Assembly (NCBI GenBank): GCA_949358305.1
Contig: OX442314.1
Span: 27,575,118-27,639,117 of the forward strand
Direction of reading: 5' to 3'
From: Strigamia acuminata
Taxonomy: Eukaryota; Arthropoda; Chilopoda; Geophilomorpha; Linotaeniidae
Length of the DNA stretch: 64,000 bases
Positions 42,056 to 53,555 of this stretch are shown here, piece after piece. Made by a program: the position numbers and the translations under genes. Every line of letters begins with the position of its first letter. The first letter of the stretch is position 1. The notes under the pieces are model-generated. The model was not told the origin of the DNA and searched no databases. It saw nothing but the letters and a program-made list of their open reading frames with translations.

Positions 42056-43748
42056 TGTTTTATTACATTTTATTGATTTTTATTATATTTTATTGATTTT
42101 TATTATATTTTATTGATTTTTATTGCTTTTAATTACGTTTTATGAAGTTTTGTTGAGTTTTGTTAGATTTTATTAATTTTTGTTATTTGTTTTGCTTTCA
42201 TCTCATCTGATTGCATCAATTGATTAAAAACGTTTACTCCGAGCTCCCAGGCATGTCCTTGGTCGACCAATTAAGTGACCCTCTGGTTCGGTGACGCGTG
42301 AAACCACTGCGAGGAAATTGTAGCAAAGCGAGAAAAAGAACGCGACATGTTTTTTAGCATTGGCGTCCTCCACTCTATAAAATGCAAATCTAAAGAAGTG
42401 TGAGAACTTTGTTTGTTGTTTCCATTCTTTTTTATTTATTTACTTTTTTTTGGGTTTCGAGGTCGTCATTTTAGGTGATATTATAATTGCGTTTTTCTTG
42501 CCGGTCTGATCCTTGATCTTAAAGTTAATATTTTGTTAATACGCGAATTTAGTGTTTTATAAAAGCAAAAAATGTGAGAAAAATATTTTTAAAACATGAT
42601 AAGTTTTCTCTCGGAAGGATGAGTCAGATGGGGCGCCTTTTTTTAGACGTTGTGTCAACTCGTCACCCAATAATCGGATCACAGATACATGCTCGTGACT
42701 CATCCAGGTGTGCTAATAATATCAAAGTATTTGTGTATGCATTGCGATGCGACGAAAGGTAAATATTAAAAAAGGGAACAAAAAGTGGACATAAAATAAG
42801 TTTAATGTGGTTTTTGGTGTATCTTGGGTTCTTCGGGGACCCAGTTAGAGTATTTATGACAAAGGGGCCCATAAATATTTAGAAAATAACAATTTTACAC
42901 CTTTTTCAAGAAAAAAAATGAATTTGCAGGCAAAAACAATTTATAGAGGACCCAGAACTACATTCCTGCAGGAGTTGTTGTCGTTTATTGGTGTGTTTGC
43001 AATCAGTATTGGTCTGTGGTGAGAGAAGTAAGAAATGTGTCTGTGCGCATTGGGTTTTGTTGTATACATTGTTGATTCCCAGGGTTGTTTAAGCGCCGTG
43101 TCTTGATGGGAAATGTTTCCCATCGTGGCATTGTGAAGTTTAATTGTGAGCTTGTGGTTAGGTCGAGGGTTAGGCTAAGGTTTGCCAACAATCGAAGTTG
43201 GCACTTTAGTTGGGTAAAACAACCATAAAAATCTGTAGATGGAATACAAAGAAATGTATATGGCGGGGTAGCAACAATTGTTGGTTAAAAGAAGATGGAA
43301 TTTGACACTTTTGTACTCTGTTCCTTGCTAACAACTACGATGAATTACAGTTTTGAAATATCAATATTTCATTAAAGTTTAATGTCTTTAGTACGTTTCA
43401 CTGCTGTTGAAAAATTGAAAAGAAACATTGCCTTGGAAACAAATTAATTTTTGAAGTTTTACAGCCTATAATCGTACTCAGTTCGTGTGAAAACAAGTTA
43501 AATTAAATTTAAAATTACGTTGCAAACATAAAAGTTAATTGAAAATATAATTTGTTTTCATCATCAGTATCATCGACGTTAAAAGTTACTTAGTTTTTTT
43601 ATTTTTTAAAATTGATTTGTAGACAAAATGACCACTCCTAAGCCTTTGCGTATCCTCTGGACCTGTATCCGTCATTTCATGCGACAATAAATACAAACTT
43701 CACTGTCAGGCAGAGAAAGTTTTCAATTTGTAAACAAAGTAATGAAAA
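42056..43748. other. Intergenic, no supported gene
   Basis: TTTTATTGATTTTTATTATAT repeats at the start (42056-42190), then mixed sequence. ACGCGACATGTTTT recurs at about 42340, the same 14 bases that span the LTR 3' end and target at 42049. No coding sequence recognised. Confidence 0.4.
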
Positions 43749-44640
43749 AATACTGGAATCTTTCGTGTCGTTTATTTGGTGCGACAACTTGGGAAGAATG
43801 ATGCAGATGTTCGATTTAGAATGTCCCAGACATTAGTTATTTATGAACTTTTGGTTGCAGTGCGCATATTCACATCCCAAAAGAAAAACGCAAAAAATTT
43901 GGGCGCAAAGAGCGACAGATTAACTTTTGTGGGATATTGCAATTGCAACACGACAAAATGTTCTCAGATGTTCTCAGATAAATGGAGTGGACTACGAACG
44001 AGACTTTATTTTCTGTAGTCAGATACACTACATTACAACTGCTCTTGGTGATGGCAGTTGCAAATGACTGGGAAATTGACTAAATGGACGCGGTCACCGC
44101 CTTTCTCCATGGACATGTAAAGAAAGAAATATTTTAGAAGCAGCCTGAAGGACTCGAGCTGACGACCAACTACTGGACCAACTATATTGTCATTTGAAAA
44201 AGGTGCTTTATGAGTTGAAGCAAACAGGACTAGCGTGGTATGGACTTCTCGACAAAGGCCTGTTGGACGTAGGACTTACACGTTCCGATTTTGTCTGCTG
44301 TGTTTATTTCCTACGAGAAAAAGGAGGACTGATCATCGGAGCACTTTACGTTGACGATTTGCTTATCTTCTCTAGCGTTTAGGAGTTAAAAATTCGAATT
44401 AAAAATGCGCTTTCATCAAAGTTTCAGATGAAAGATTTCGAAGAAGTGCATTACTGTCTTGGAATTAAATTTTTGCGAGACCGGACCAAGAGGACCATCA
44501 TTTTGGTTCAGTCAGGAAACATTAAGAAAATGCTGCAACGGTTTGGAAACACAATTGGTGTAGTAGTAAAATGGGATTGTTCATTTTATAATGTTTTTAT
44601 GTACACCTTTTAAAACCATTTTATTGCGTTTTTGTGTGTA
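43749..44640 (+). pseudogene. Ty1/copia pol relic
   Basis: Broken frames of a copia-type polyprotein. At 43860-43990 the integrase C-terminal region is recognisable (...AKSDRLTFVGYCN). At 44194-44382 the reverse transcriptase reads KVLYELKQTGLAWYG... and ALYVDDLLIFSS, matching 'KALYGLKQ..RAWY' and 'YVDD'. At 44428-44560 comes MKDFEEVHYCLGIKF. Stops and frameshifts separate the pieces, and no LTRs were found. Confidence 0.85.
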
Positions 44641-45854
44641 TCATCAGAGAGTTGGAGTGTTGTGATGTGATATTTCATGATGATACTTTTGTAATAGCGC
44701 CACCTTATGCTCAGCAACTTTAACGTTAAATAAAATTGTAACGGCCTAACGGGACTTTTGTAGTAACCCTTACACGGCATGGTTTGATTTCGAGTCCCTC
44801 CCTACTTCATCCTACAATCTATGAAACTACATCAATTACGCTTCTACTAGTATATGCCTGGACCTTTTAAAATTGACATTGAATATGTTCCATACGAGAA
44901 AGTGGACATCCTGAAGTAATGCCAATGACCCTATAGATTGATGTCAAAATACTAGGACAAAACACCAGTCCTAATACGCTTTTTATGATGCACAAGAGAA
45001 AATGTGAATTTGCCGATAATTTGCCAATAATTTTTTTAGGGCAAAACTGTATTACTTGAGATTAGGATGAAAATTGGCAATTATACAAATACAAGAAGAG
45101 TTAATCTTTTTTGCTATATGTTTTTATATTTTTTAGATTTAAAGTCCGTCCAAAAAAGAAATATTCACACCCTCTTTCAACACGAGCGAATCTAGAAAAT
45201 GTTCAGGGGAAGAAGAGCCATTGCTGGAACCAAAATCGGGTGGAACTCCGGTGGAAAAACCAATATTGTTTTCAGTTTAAGCTTGTTGCCATTAACATTC
45301 CTATCTGTTTAGATGGCACAGGTGACCGGATAAAAGGTGCGGCAGGAAATATTATTTCGAAATTGAGCCCGAAATTGTGTTTTGCAAGCTGGAAATGAGT
45401 TAATAGTTTTTTAAATTCTTCACTTCTTTTCTGCGTGTGCTTTTTGCAACTTCCAATTAGTTGCCGAAATTTCATGAAAAATTGTTTACCATTCTCTTAA
45501 ATTCTTCCTATAATCTTAAACTAAAAAAACTGAATAAATTTTTCAAAATCTATTCATCTATTCTACTTAAAACGAAAATTATTGCCCATTTTTTTGTACC
45601 GTTTTCCAAATTGCGTTTAAATTTTTTATTTTGATTTTCAGTCGACATTGAAAGTCAAATCTAATTAAATGTTTATTTATTGCGGTGCAAACATTTAAAA
45701 AAAATATTTATCCATCGTTTTAATTTCCTCTTTAATATCCTGTCTCGTTTTTTTGTAAGTGATTTCATCTCCTCCTTAACAATTATTAATTCATTTCGAA
45801 GCCTCTGGCTTACTCCTCACAGAAATCTTAAATAGTTTCCCACACTCGCTAGTC
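44641..45854. other. Intergenic, no supported gene
   Basis: AT-rich sequence up to the element 2 target site. No coding sequence recognised. Confidence 0.4.
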
Positions 45855-45858
45855 AGTG

Positions 45859-47446
45859 TGTGACGGTTACACTGTCATACACTTGTTAGTTAGGACGTTT
45901 ATTTTGTCAATAGATGGCGCTGATACGTTTTAGCGGCAATTTCAAATTTCGACAATTTTTGAGTGAATAAAATATAAATTACTATTTATATTTTATTCCA
46001 CTGCAACTTTATACACTTTTAAATACTTTTGGATGTTTAAATACTAGTTGATTTATTTGTCACATAATTCTATTGAATTATGTGCAAACTCTACACCTGG
46101 TGAAGTCACCCCCCATCACCCACTGTGAGTTGGACTCCTTTTGGATTATAGTCAAAGGGACTTAATCCAAAATGTGTCCTGCGTATCCAGTTCCTGTAGT
46201 GGACCTAGTAGAAGACTATGTCCTGAGTATCCACTTCCTATGATCTGGGATTGGATGGATTTGACTGCCCAGTGATCCCATTGGATCACTGAACAGCTAT
46301 TCTCCTCACCGAGTATATATCCCCCTGCAAAACGGATATAGCTCGCTCTTGTTCTGTTTTTGTTTGATACTGATATTACTTGAGCACATATTATACTTCT
46401 CTGCGTTCCGACAATCCGTTGTAGAAATACCTTGTATTTAGTGTAAGTATCTAGAGTGGGTAGAAGACTCACAGACACACTGCCCGCCTCTTCATGCCAA
46501 CATTCCGTTGTAGAAATGTAGTAACTAGAGTGAGTAATTCACAGACACATTTAAGTGTAGTATCTAGAGTGGGGTACAACCCACAGACGCACTCCCTCCA
46601 GCTTCATGCCAACATTCCGTTGTAGAGTGCAGAATCTAGAGTGGAGTAAAATTCACAGACGCATTGGTAATGTAGAATCTAGAGTGGAGTATTTATATTT
46701 CACAGACGCATTATCAGAGTGATCGACGCGGAGTAATTTCCCGGTTACTCTCCCGCCAGCCAGGACCGAGTGGAGTAATTTCCCGGCGATGGATAACCTT
46801 TCCTGCGAGATATTTCGATTCAATTCGTTATTGGTTTGACGGAACATTTAAGTCTAACTTAGATGTTGATTGCACTCGGGGCAAAAAATAGCTCGGCGCT
46901 ATTTTAATATATTTTACTTATTTTCATAGTTTTAGTTAAGTTTGTGACTCTAAAATATCATGATTAATTCCATAGAATTAATATGAATATTTATTCTCAC
47001 ATTGTTACATCTCGCGGTAATTATTGATTACAACAATTATCTGCGATGCGATGTGTGTGACGATACAGAAAAGTCAACCGCACCTCTCGGATATAACCCA
47101 CCCAGCCTAACCATTTACACGCCTTTTAGAACCAAACCCCGGACCATTTAGAAGCCAAAGCCATTCATAGATGACATCTTTTACGTCACAGCAATAAGAC
47201 CGTTACAAATTCTTATTGCATGACTGAAGCCTTCAAATGATATTATTTCAGGGCTTTTGCCAAATAACTGTATAGTTTAACTTATCGTCATTTTAGCCAC
47301 TTGTAGGCATAGTATTTATATAAGGTTCAAACCGGAATAAATGTTATATGTTTTGAGAAAACATCAGGTTTGCATATTTTACACTTTCACACAGATAGTT
47401 CACACTTTAGTTTAGCAATTGCTATCTCCAGAAGGTAATCGTCACA
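45859..47446 (+). repeat. Element 2 5' LTR
   Basis: TATA (TATATA) near 46313-46318 and AATAAA at 47336-47341. At 46451-46710 it has five copies of a CTAGAGTG...CACAGACRCA unit, each enclosing a small hairpin. It contains AGATGGCGC at 45912-45920. Confidence 0.95.
46451..46710 (+). repeat. Five hairpin units in the element 2 LTR
   Basis: Stems: GTGGG/CTCAC (46456-46460, 46468-46472); GTGA/TCAC (46530-46533, 46539-46542); GTGGG/CCCAC (46569-46573, 46580-46584); GTGGA/TTCAC (46641-46645, 46652-46656); GTGGA/TTCAC (46684-46688, 46699-46703). Flanks are conserved while the inner stem bases vary in a compensating way. Repeated in the 3' LTR. Confidence 0.7.
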
Positions 47447-47448
47447 CG

Positions 47449-47466
47449 TGGAGGTTCCACCGAGAT
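47449..47466 (+). other. Element 2 primer-binding site, tRNA-Gln
   Basis: TGGAGGTTCCACCGAGAT begins two bases after the LTR and is complementary over 18 bases to the 3' end of animal tRNA-Gln, as I recall that sequence. Confidence 0.8.
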
Positions 47467-48316
47467 AGGTTGCATTTTATTGAAGTGAACTCTGTGATCA
47501 AGTGTAAAATTGAAAAATGAATTTTCTTGATTATTTTATATAGATATTATAATTAGAAAATTTCCGATTTTTCTCTATAAATTTACTGTGAAATATTCAT
47601 TTGTTTTCAAAAAATTCTCATTATCTTTTGGAAATATTTGAAGTCGAATTTTTGGATTATTTTGAAAACTCATTATAATTCCGAATTTCGTACAAAAAAT
47701 CTATTTTGATTTTGTTGAGTTTCCCAGAATATTCGGCTATATTCTGGAAAATTTTGAAACCCTAAATTTCGATCAAAAAACGATTTTGACCAGAATTTCT
47801 GCTAACGAAGGATAAAAAGTTAAAATATTTTATTTTACTGGTTGAAAACTTGACTAGTTTTCTATTGTTCTGTCAATGTTAGGAATTATGATTTTTAATC
47901 CCTGACAAGGTAAAGAATGTGCCAAAGAGAGCCACTCACGATGCAGCTCGGAGTAGGTCATCCAGATGTGACATTGTTGAGAATTTCGGATTAGAAATTA
48001 TCAGAAATTTTTCAACATCGCCAATCACAGCAGACTGTCTTGACAAAGGAGATTTTCCGGAAGCTAGTTTGACAACCAATATTCAGCCACACTTGCTTTT
48101 CGACAGTGCGACCATCCAGTTGTGCCTTTGTGACCAGTGCCCGTTTGGACCATTCTTGACCACGCAATAGGACAGTTTTTCCGAAGCCACTTCAGTTTCA
48201 GCAGCTAAGGTTGTATTTTTTCAAATTATTTCTTAGTTTAATATTAAGCGTGTTACATTTACGCTAGTTCAGTTAAAGTTTATTTTTTCTTTTGTACGTG
48301 TATTTCTTTGAGTATT
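47467..48316 (+). other. Element 2 leader
   Basis: AT-rich, 850-base untranslated leader between primer site and gag; likely packaging region. No supported gene. Confidence 0.5.
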
Positions 48317-50365
48317 ATGGCCCGTAGACCTGTAAGAGTTCGTGGAACACGAGGAAATCGTGGAGCACGACGACGTGGTGGTATGTGTGAAACACCAAGA
48401 GGAATTGTGGAGTCTGATTTAGAAAGCCAGGGGGAAGAAAATGTTCCTAGAGACGTTTCCAACCCAGGTAGTTCTCAAACGGATCCACTATCCGTCCCGC
48501 ATGATTTAGAGGTTTACTGTCGCCATTACCAATTGGAAGTGACGCAGTTTTCCTCTTTGTGTGAAGCTCAACAATACACGGCGAATAATCATCACGAGAG
48601 AAATCGTGCAATTACTCCCGATGTAGTTGTAACCAACGAACAAAGTGTTTCTGTAGATCGAACTGGCCCTCGTTCACCGGCCACATATCGCTACCAGCAA
48701 TTACCTGGATGGCGAATGAATGTTGCTCGTGACGGCCATGGACAGTTAAATTCTTCACTATCTGTTCAACCTTCGATTCAGTTACCAGCTAGTTCTTGGC
48801 GATCGAATTCGGCCGAAAGAATGGGAAATTCCGGACAAGGAAATATTTCTGCGCCAATTTCCCGAAATTTGCCAAGTGCGACGGCAGTAAATAATAATTT
48901 ACCCGCTCCCACTGGGAATTTGAATGATTCTTTCCGAGTTCCACAGCCTCGAACTAATCTGTCGGTCCTACCAAGGGGGAGAAATGAAAATTATCAAAAT
49001 TTTCAATCTCACACCCAAGCTGATGGAGATTTTAGGAATTATAGAAATTCCCGCTCTCAAGGTGGACGAGCTCCGCCGAGAAATCAACGATTTCCCGGAG
49101 CTCCTGGTGACCCTCGTGACTCCGATCCTAACTCGAGTAGTGACGAATCTCACGCTGGTGGAGGGGGAAATTATAACAATAATTTCCACCGACGTAATAA
49201 TTCTCGTTCTCCTCCGCCACCTGATAGACGCCAAAATTTTCAAGGAGAGCCAAATCCGCCACCCAGAGACCAAGAAAGTCGGTCTATACCCAATTCGAAC
49301 TCTGCTTCTAGTTTGTCAGACGAAAATGTAAAACAAATTATTCAGGGTTTAGTTGGTCAAATCCGAAGCCCGAGTAATCCCAGTCAGAATTTTGGAAAAG
49401 GAATCGAGATTCCTATTTTTGACGGGAAACAGACAGAGGTTGCGCGATTCCTTGAAATCGTCAAAGCTGTCGCACTCGGGAAAGGCATCCCTTTAGACGA
49501 CATGGTACACACTGCTGTACCTGGACGACTATTAGGCCATGCACAACGTTGGTTCCATAAGCAACGCCATACTTTTAACAGTTGGCGAACTTTCGAAGCC
49601 TCTTTTCTCGATTGTTTCGACCTCGTTCCACTTACAAGAGAAAGGCGACTTCTTAATGTAAAACAACGAGCCGACGAGTCACTTTATAGTTTTCTTCTGC
49701 GTTATACGCAAGAACAAGGTGAAGTGCCGCCAGGTGATAAAACTGGACGCGCGCAATTATTCGACAATCTAACTCAAGAAAGTTTCACGGCGTTATGTAC
49801 ACAAGGAATGTATGGTAACTTTACAGTAGATGACATTCTACAATATGTAGGAGCAAATCGCTCTAAGTTTGAAAGTTCTCAACTTGCAGCCAAATTGGAG
49901 TACGATAATCGAGAGAATCATCCTACTCCCAAGCTTCACGAAAAATCTAAGATTTTTCCATCCAAAACTTCACTACGTTTAACGCAAACACAAGATGAAG
50001 TTGAAGATGAAGACGAGTCGGAAAATGACGACTCAACTGACGATGGTTCAATGGAGCGATTATTTGCCGCCCAGTATGAAAAGACTACTGGAAAATGCTT
50101 TTTCTGTCACGAGCCTGGACATTTTAAAAGAGAATGTCCCGCTCTTGCCAAAAAATTAGCAGGGAAATCAGACTCGTTAAATACAAATAAAAGATTTAAC
50201 CACTCTGCTCCCAACCCCGAGTTTAAACGACCCAAACAAAATTGGGTTACGTCAGAAACTTTAGACTCCAAATTTACTGACTTCCAGAAAAACATGGTTG
50301 ACCTGTTAATTAAGCATTTACCAGCAGCCACTGAGTCAGTCACTCCCGACGAGACAAAAAACTGA
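48317..50365 (+). CDS. gag: Element 2 Gag
   Basis: 682 residues from the ATG at 48317. Basic N-terminus (MARRPVRVRGTRGNRGARRRGG), a long Asn/Ser/Pro-rich low-complexity region (about 60-350), a Retrotrans_gag capsid domain (about 370-530; GRLLGHAQRWFHKQRHTF...) and a CX2CX4HX4C zinc knuckle (594-607, CFFCHEPGHFKREC). Forms the RNA-packaging particle in the cytoplasm. The stop TGA immediately follows a slippery heptamer. Confidence 0.93.
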   Translation: MARRPVRVRGTRGNRGARRRGGMCETPRGIVESDLESQGEENVPRDVSNPGSSQTDPLSVPHDLEVYCRHYQLEVTQFSSLCEAQQYTANNHHERNRAITPDVVVTNEQSVSVDRTGPRSPATYRYQQLPGWRMNVARDGHGQLNSSLSVQPSIQLPASSWRSNSAERMGNSGQGNISAPISRNLPSATAVNNNLPAPTGNLNDSFRVPQPRTNLSVLPRGRNENYQNFQSHTQADGDFRNYRNSRSQGGRAPPRNQRFPGAPGDPRDSDPNSSSDESHAGGGGNYNNNFHRRNNSRSPPPPDRRQNFQGEPNPPPRDQESRSIPNSNSASSLSDENVKQIIQGLVGQIRSPSNPSQNFGKGIEIPIFDGKQTEVARFLEIVKAVALGKGIPLDDMVHTAVPGRLLGHAQRWFHKQRHTFNSWRTFEASFLDCFDLVPLTRERRLLNVKQRADESLYSFLLRYTQEQGEVPPGDKTGRAQLFDNLTQESFTALCTQGMYGNFTVDDILQYVGANRSKFESSQLAAKLEYDNRENHPTPKLHEKSKIFPSKTSLRLTQTQDEVEDEDESENDDSTDDGSMERLFAAQYEKTTGKCFFCHEPGHFKRECPALAKKLAGKSDSLNTNKRFNHSAPNPEFKRPKQNWVTSETLDSKFTDFQKNMVDLLIKHLPAATESVTPDETKN

Positions 50366-50396
50366 TTCAGGGGGTTGTTCAAGTTGCCCAACCCCC
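50356..50396 (+). promoter_or_regulatory. Element 2 -1 ribosomal frameshift signal
   Basis: A AAA AAC (50356-50362), then the gag stop TGA. After a 7-base spacer comes a perfect 8-bp stem GGGGGTTG (50370-50377) with CAACCCCC (50389-50396) and an 11-base loop. Pol continues in the -1 frame without interruption. This is the classic retroviral arrangement. Confidence 0.85.
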
Positions 50397-53022
50397 GCTT
50401 AAAGAGTTGTTTCCTCTCTCGGAATTGTCAAATGATTTATTTTCACGAAAAGATGAATTTAAATTAAGACATAAGCCTAGTCATCTCACAGTACCTTATG
50501 TCGATGATTCAAAGAATAAACCACCATCGTTGGTCATTTCTTACGAAGCAGTACCTGTCTGTCGAAAGTCTAGCAGCTCTACTGGCGGTGTCGATGAAAA
50601 TTTAAAAGTCATGACAGACCAACTAGAAAATTTGAGTATTTTCAGTGGACGCTGGAATGCACCGAAAAAACCGCTTGTACCCAAAGTTTTCAAGTTAAGG
50701 AAAATCCTTAAACTTGAAAAATGGAACAATAAAGATCGAAAAGAGTTTCTTGGCAAACTTTGCAATAGCAAATTAATTAATGGTGGCAAAGATGATCCGC
50801 GTATGAATGTCCAAATTGGAGGTTTAGATTACAACGCACTAATGGACTCTGGAGCCACCCAATGTTTTATTGGAGTACAACTCCTTTCAAACACCGAAAT
50901 TCCGGTGGAATTCATACAAGAATGTCCCCGCGGAATGCGTGTCTGCGCAGTCGGAATAGATCACCGACCTATCGGTCAAGTTTGTCTTTGTGTCAAATGG
51001 GCCGATAAAAAGAGAGTTACACCTATGACCTTCATAATTCTACACAAGAATGTATGTGGGTTGATTTTGGGTCACAATTTTATGCGTAGAACGGGGATAA
51101 ACCCTAATCCCCGACGGGCTGTGTTCACCTGTGATGACATGCCCGGATGGACAGCACCATACGAGACCACTGAACTTAACTGTTGTTTAGCAAGCATTAG
51201 GACTTTGGGTCTCCAAGGTGAAGGAACTCCCACTTCACCTGACTGGGCAGAAAAACTCGTCGAAGGCTGCAACAGCTCGGCGGAAGAAAAACAGTTACTC
51301 GTAAACGTTCTTTTGCAATTAAAAAACGTATTTCGAGATCAATTGGGCTGTACGAAGGTGGCCAAGCACAGCATCAAGTTTAAACCTGGTGCTACTTGGA
51401 AACACCAGCCGTATAGAATGTACAATCCGGCCAAGAAGGCGATTATGACGGAATTGGTCGAGGAACTAGAGGCCGATGGGTTAATCGAACCTGCCACTGG
51501 CCCTTATATAAGTCACCCCGTCATAGTGGCTAAACCCGGCGGGAAGTATCGATTATGTATCGACTACCGCTGGTTGAATGCGATCACAGAAGTTGATGCA
51601 ATTCAAATGCCAAGTATTGACCTATTAATTCACCATACTAATCAGGCCAAGTACTTTACATCCATTGATTTAACTAAAGGTTATCATCAAATGGAAATGG
51701 AGGAGGAGGATAAGAGCAAAACTGCTTTTTACACTCCAAAAGGCAAATTTCAATTCAAGAGATTGCCATTTGGTCTTTGTAATGCACCTAGTTCTTTTCA
51801 ACACCTCATGACTACCGTATTGGGTGACTCTCTATATAAACATGCTCTAGTTTATTTAGACGATATAATTATTTTTTCCGACACTTGGGAAAATCATTTA
51901 TTACATATTAAAGACGTACTTGAGAAGTTAGATGCCGCAAATCTAACTATCAATAAAGACAAGTCAAAATTTGGTCGAACATCATTACGATTTTTAGGCC
52001 ATTTAATTTCCGAGGGATCTCTTCTTCCAGACCCGGACAAAGTCTCGGCTGTAAGGAATTTTCCCAAACCGACTTGTTCTAAAGACATTCAGAGATTTGT
52101 AGGACTTGCGAATTTTTTCCGAAAATTCATTCCTAACATCGCAAATATTGCTCGTCCATTGACCAATATTATGCATGATCAAGCAAAGTTTGTGTGGGAT
52201 GATCCACAAACAACTGCATTCGAAACTATCAAAGATATTTTGTGTGACAAGGACCAAGCCCTTCTCCACATGCCAGATATGAATAAGCCTTTTGTCATTT
52301 TGACAGATGCTTCTCATTCAGGCTTAGGTGCAGTACTCTGCCAAGATGTCGAGTTATTCTGTGAAAAGAAACAGAAATTAATTATGGTCCCAAAAGCAGT
52401 CGCGTACGCCAGTCGAGTGTTACACGGGGCCGAAGTAAGGTATTCTACGCCGGAATTGGAGTGTTTGGCCGTTGTATGGGCAATCGAGAGATTTCGCCCA
52501 TATATAGAATACACGACTTTCACTCTCGAGTCCGATGCTAAGGCCCTTAGCTGGTTGATGAGTACGCCGGAACCTTCGGGAAGGTTTGGTCGTTGGGCCG
52601 TCAAAATACAATGTGGCGCGTTTAAAATTATTTTTAGACGCGGTGCAATGAACCAAGTAGCGGACGCATTATCACGCGCTCCACTGTCTGCACTAGACAC
52701 TCCGGATTACGATTATATCGAACCAGAGGAAATCACCCATTTCTATCCAACTTGGAATGGAAACAGGTGTGCATCTTTACAAGTGACGGAAACTGAGCAC
52801 AAACATTTTCTTACAAATGTTGGCCTTAGTTTAGACTTTTTCTCAGAATCATATAATCCAGTTAGATTTCATGATTCTGGAGAAAAGGGGGAGGAAGAAG
52901 GATGTACAAGAGAAAATTGCAGACATATAGATGTCCACAATTGTAATCACGAAAATGTACACACGGCACTAACAGATATCCTAAAAGTAGTTCCGCCGAC
53001 GCGAGATGAAATTAAGAGTTAG
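50363..53022 (+). CDS. pol: Element 2 Pol, protease-RT-RNase H only
   Basis: Open in the -1 frame from the slippery site; numbering from 50407. Aspartic protease DSGAT (about 146), reverse transcriptase YLDDIIIFS (about 481), RNase H TDASHSGLGAVL (about 632) and DALSRAP. The frame stops after PPTRDEIKS, the point at which element 1's Pol enters its integrase (PPTRREFVEH...). No integrase is seen in any frame up to the 3' LTR. The protease, RT and RNase H signatures are intact, so the protein may still copy RNA but would need integrase supplied in trans. Confidence 0.9.
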
Positions 53023-53555
53023 TCAGGTTCAGGTGTATTTTATGCCGTTTTTGTGAATAATTCAAAGATCTTTAATAGTTAATTTAACAATTCTGTTAAA
53101 ATTTGATTACGAGTCAATGTGAGTTTGTTTATATGAATACTAATTTTAATACTTGAATTTTAACGTGTAAAGTGTTATTTTGCAAATCATTATATTTCCA
53201 GTGAGAAGTTAAGTTTTGTGAAAATAATTGTTAAATTTTATTAATCATTTGTTTGGTACAAGAGTTTGATGTTAGTTTAAGTTATCGCCTTTTCTTGATG
53301 CAGTTGTAAGTCCACCTGTAAAGAGAGATGGAAGTTATTATTGATAATTGAAAGTTTTATAACCCTAATAAATATTTTTTGAAGCATTTGATTAAGAAAT
53401 ACTCTTTATTTATACTATTAAGATATAAAATAAAGGTTTTTACTTACCAAGGATTACAGCTCCAGTTCCATAGATGACAGTGTGGTCTTGATCCTCAAGA
53501 TATTCGGAATAAATAGTATGTTAATACAGGTATTAACATATATTTAAGGGGGACT
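53023..53555 (+). other. Element 2 non-coding tail and polypurine tract
   Basis: AT-rich, no coding content. It ends with TTTAAGGGGGACT, a likely polypurine tract, directly before the LTR. Confidence 0.6.

Noticed and set aside
46152-46478. 108-residue minus ORF, repeated at 53849-54175
   Set aside because: Part of the element 2 LTR. It is a by-product of the hairpin repeats.
53023-53555. Hidden integrase in element 2
   Set aside because: I looked for HHCC and DDE motifs in this stretch and saw none. It is AT-rich with frequent stops.
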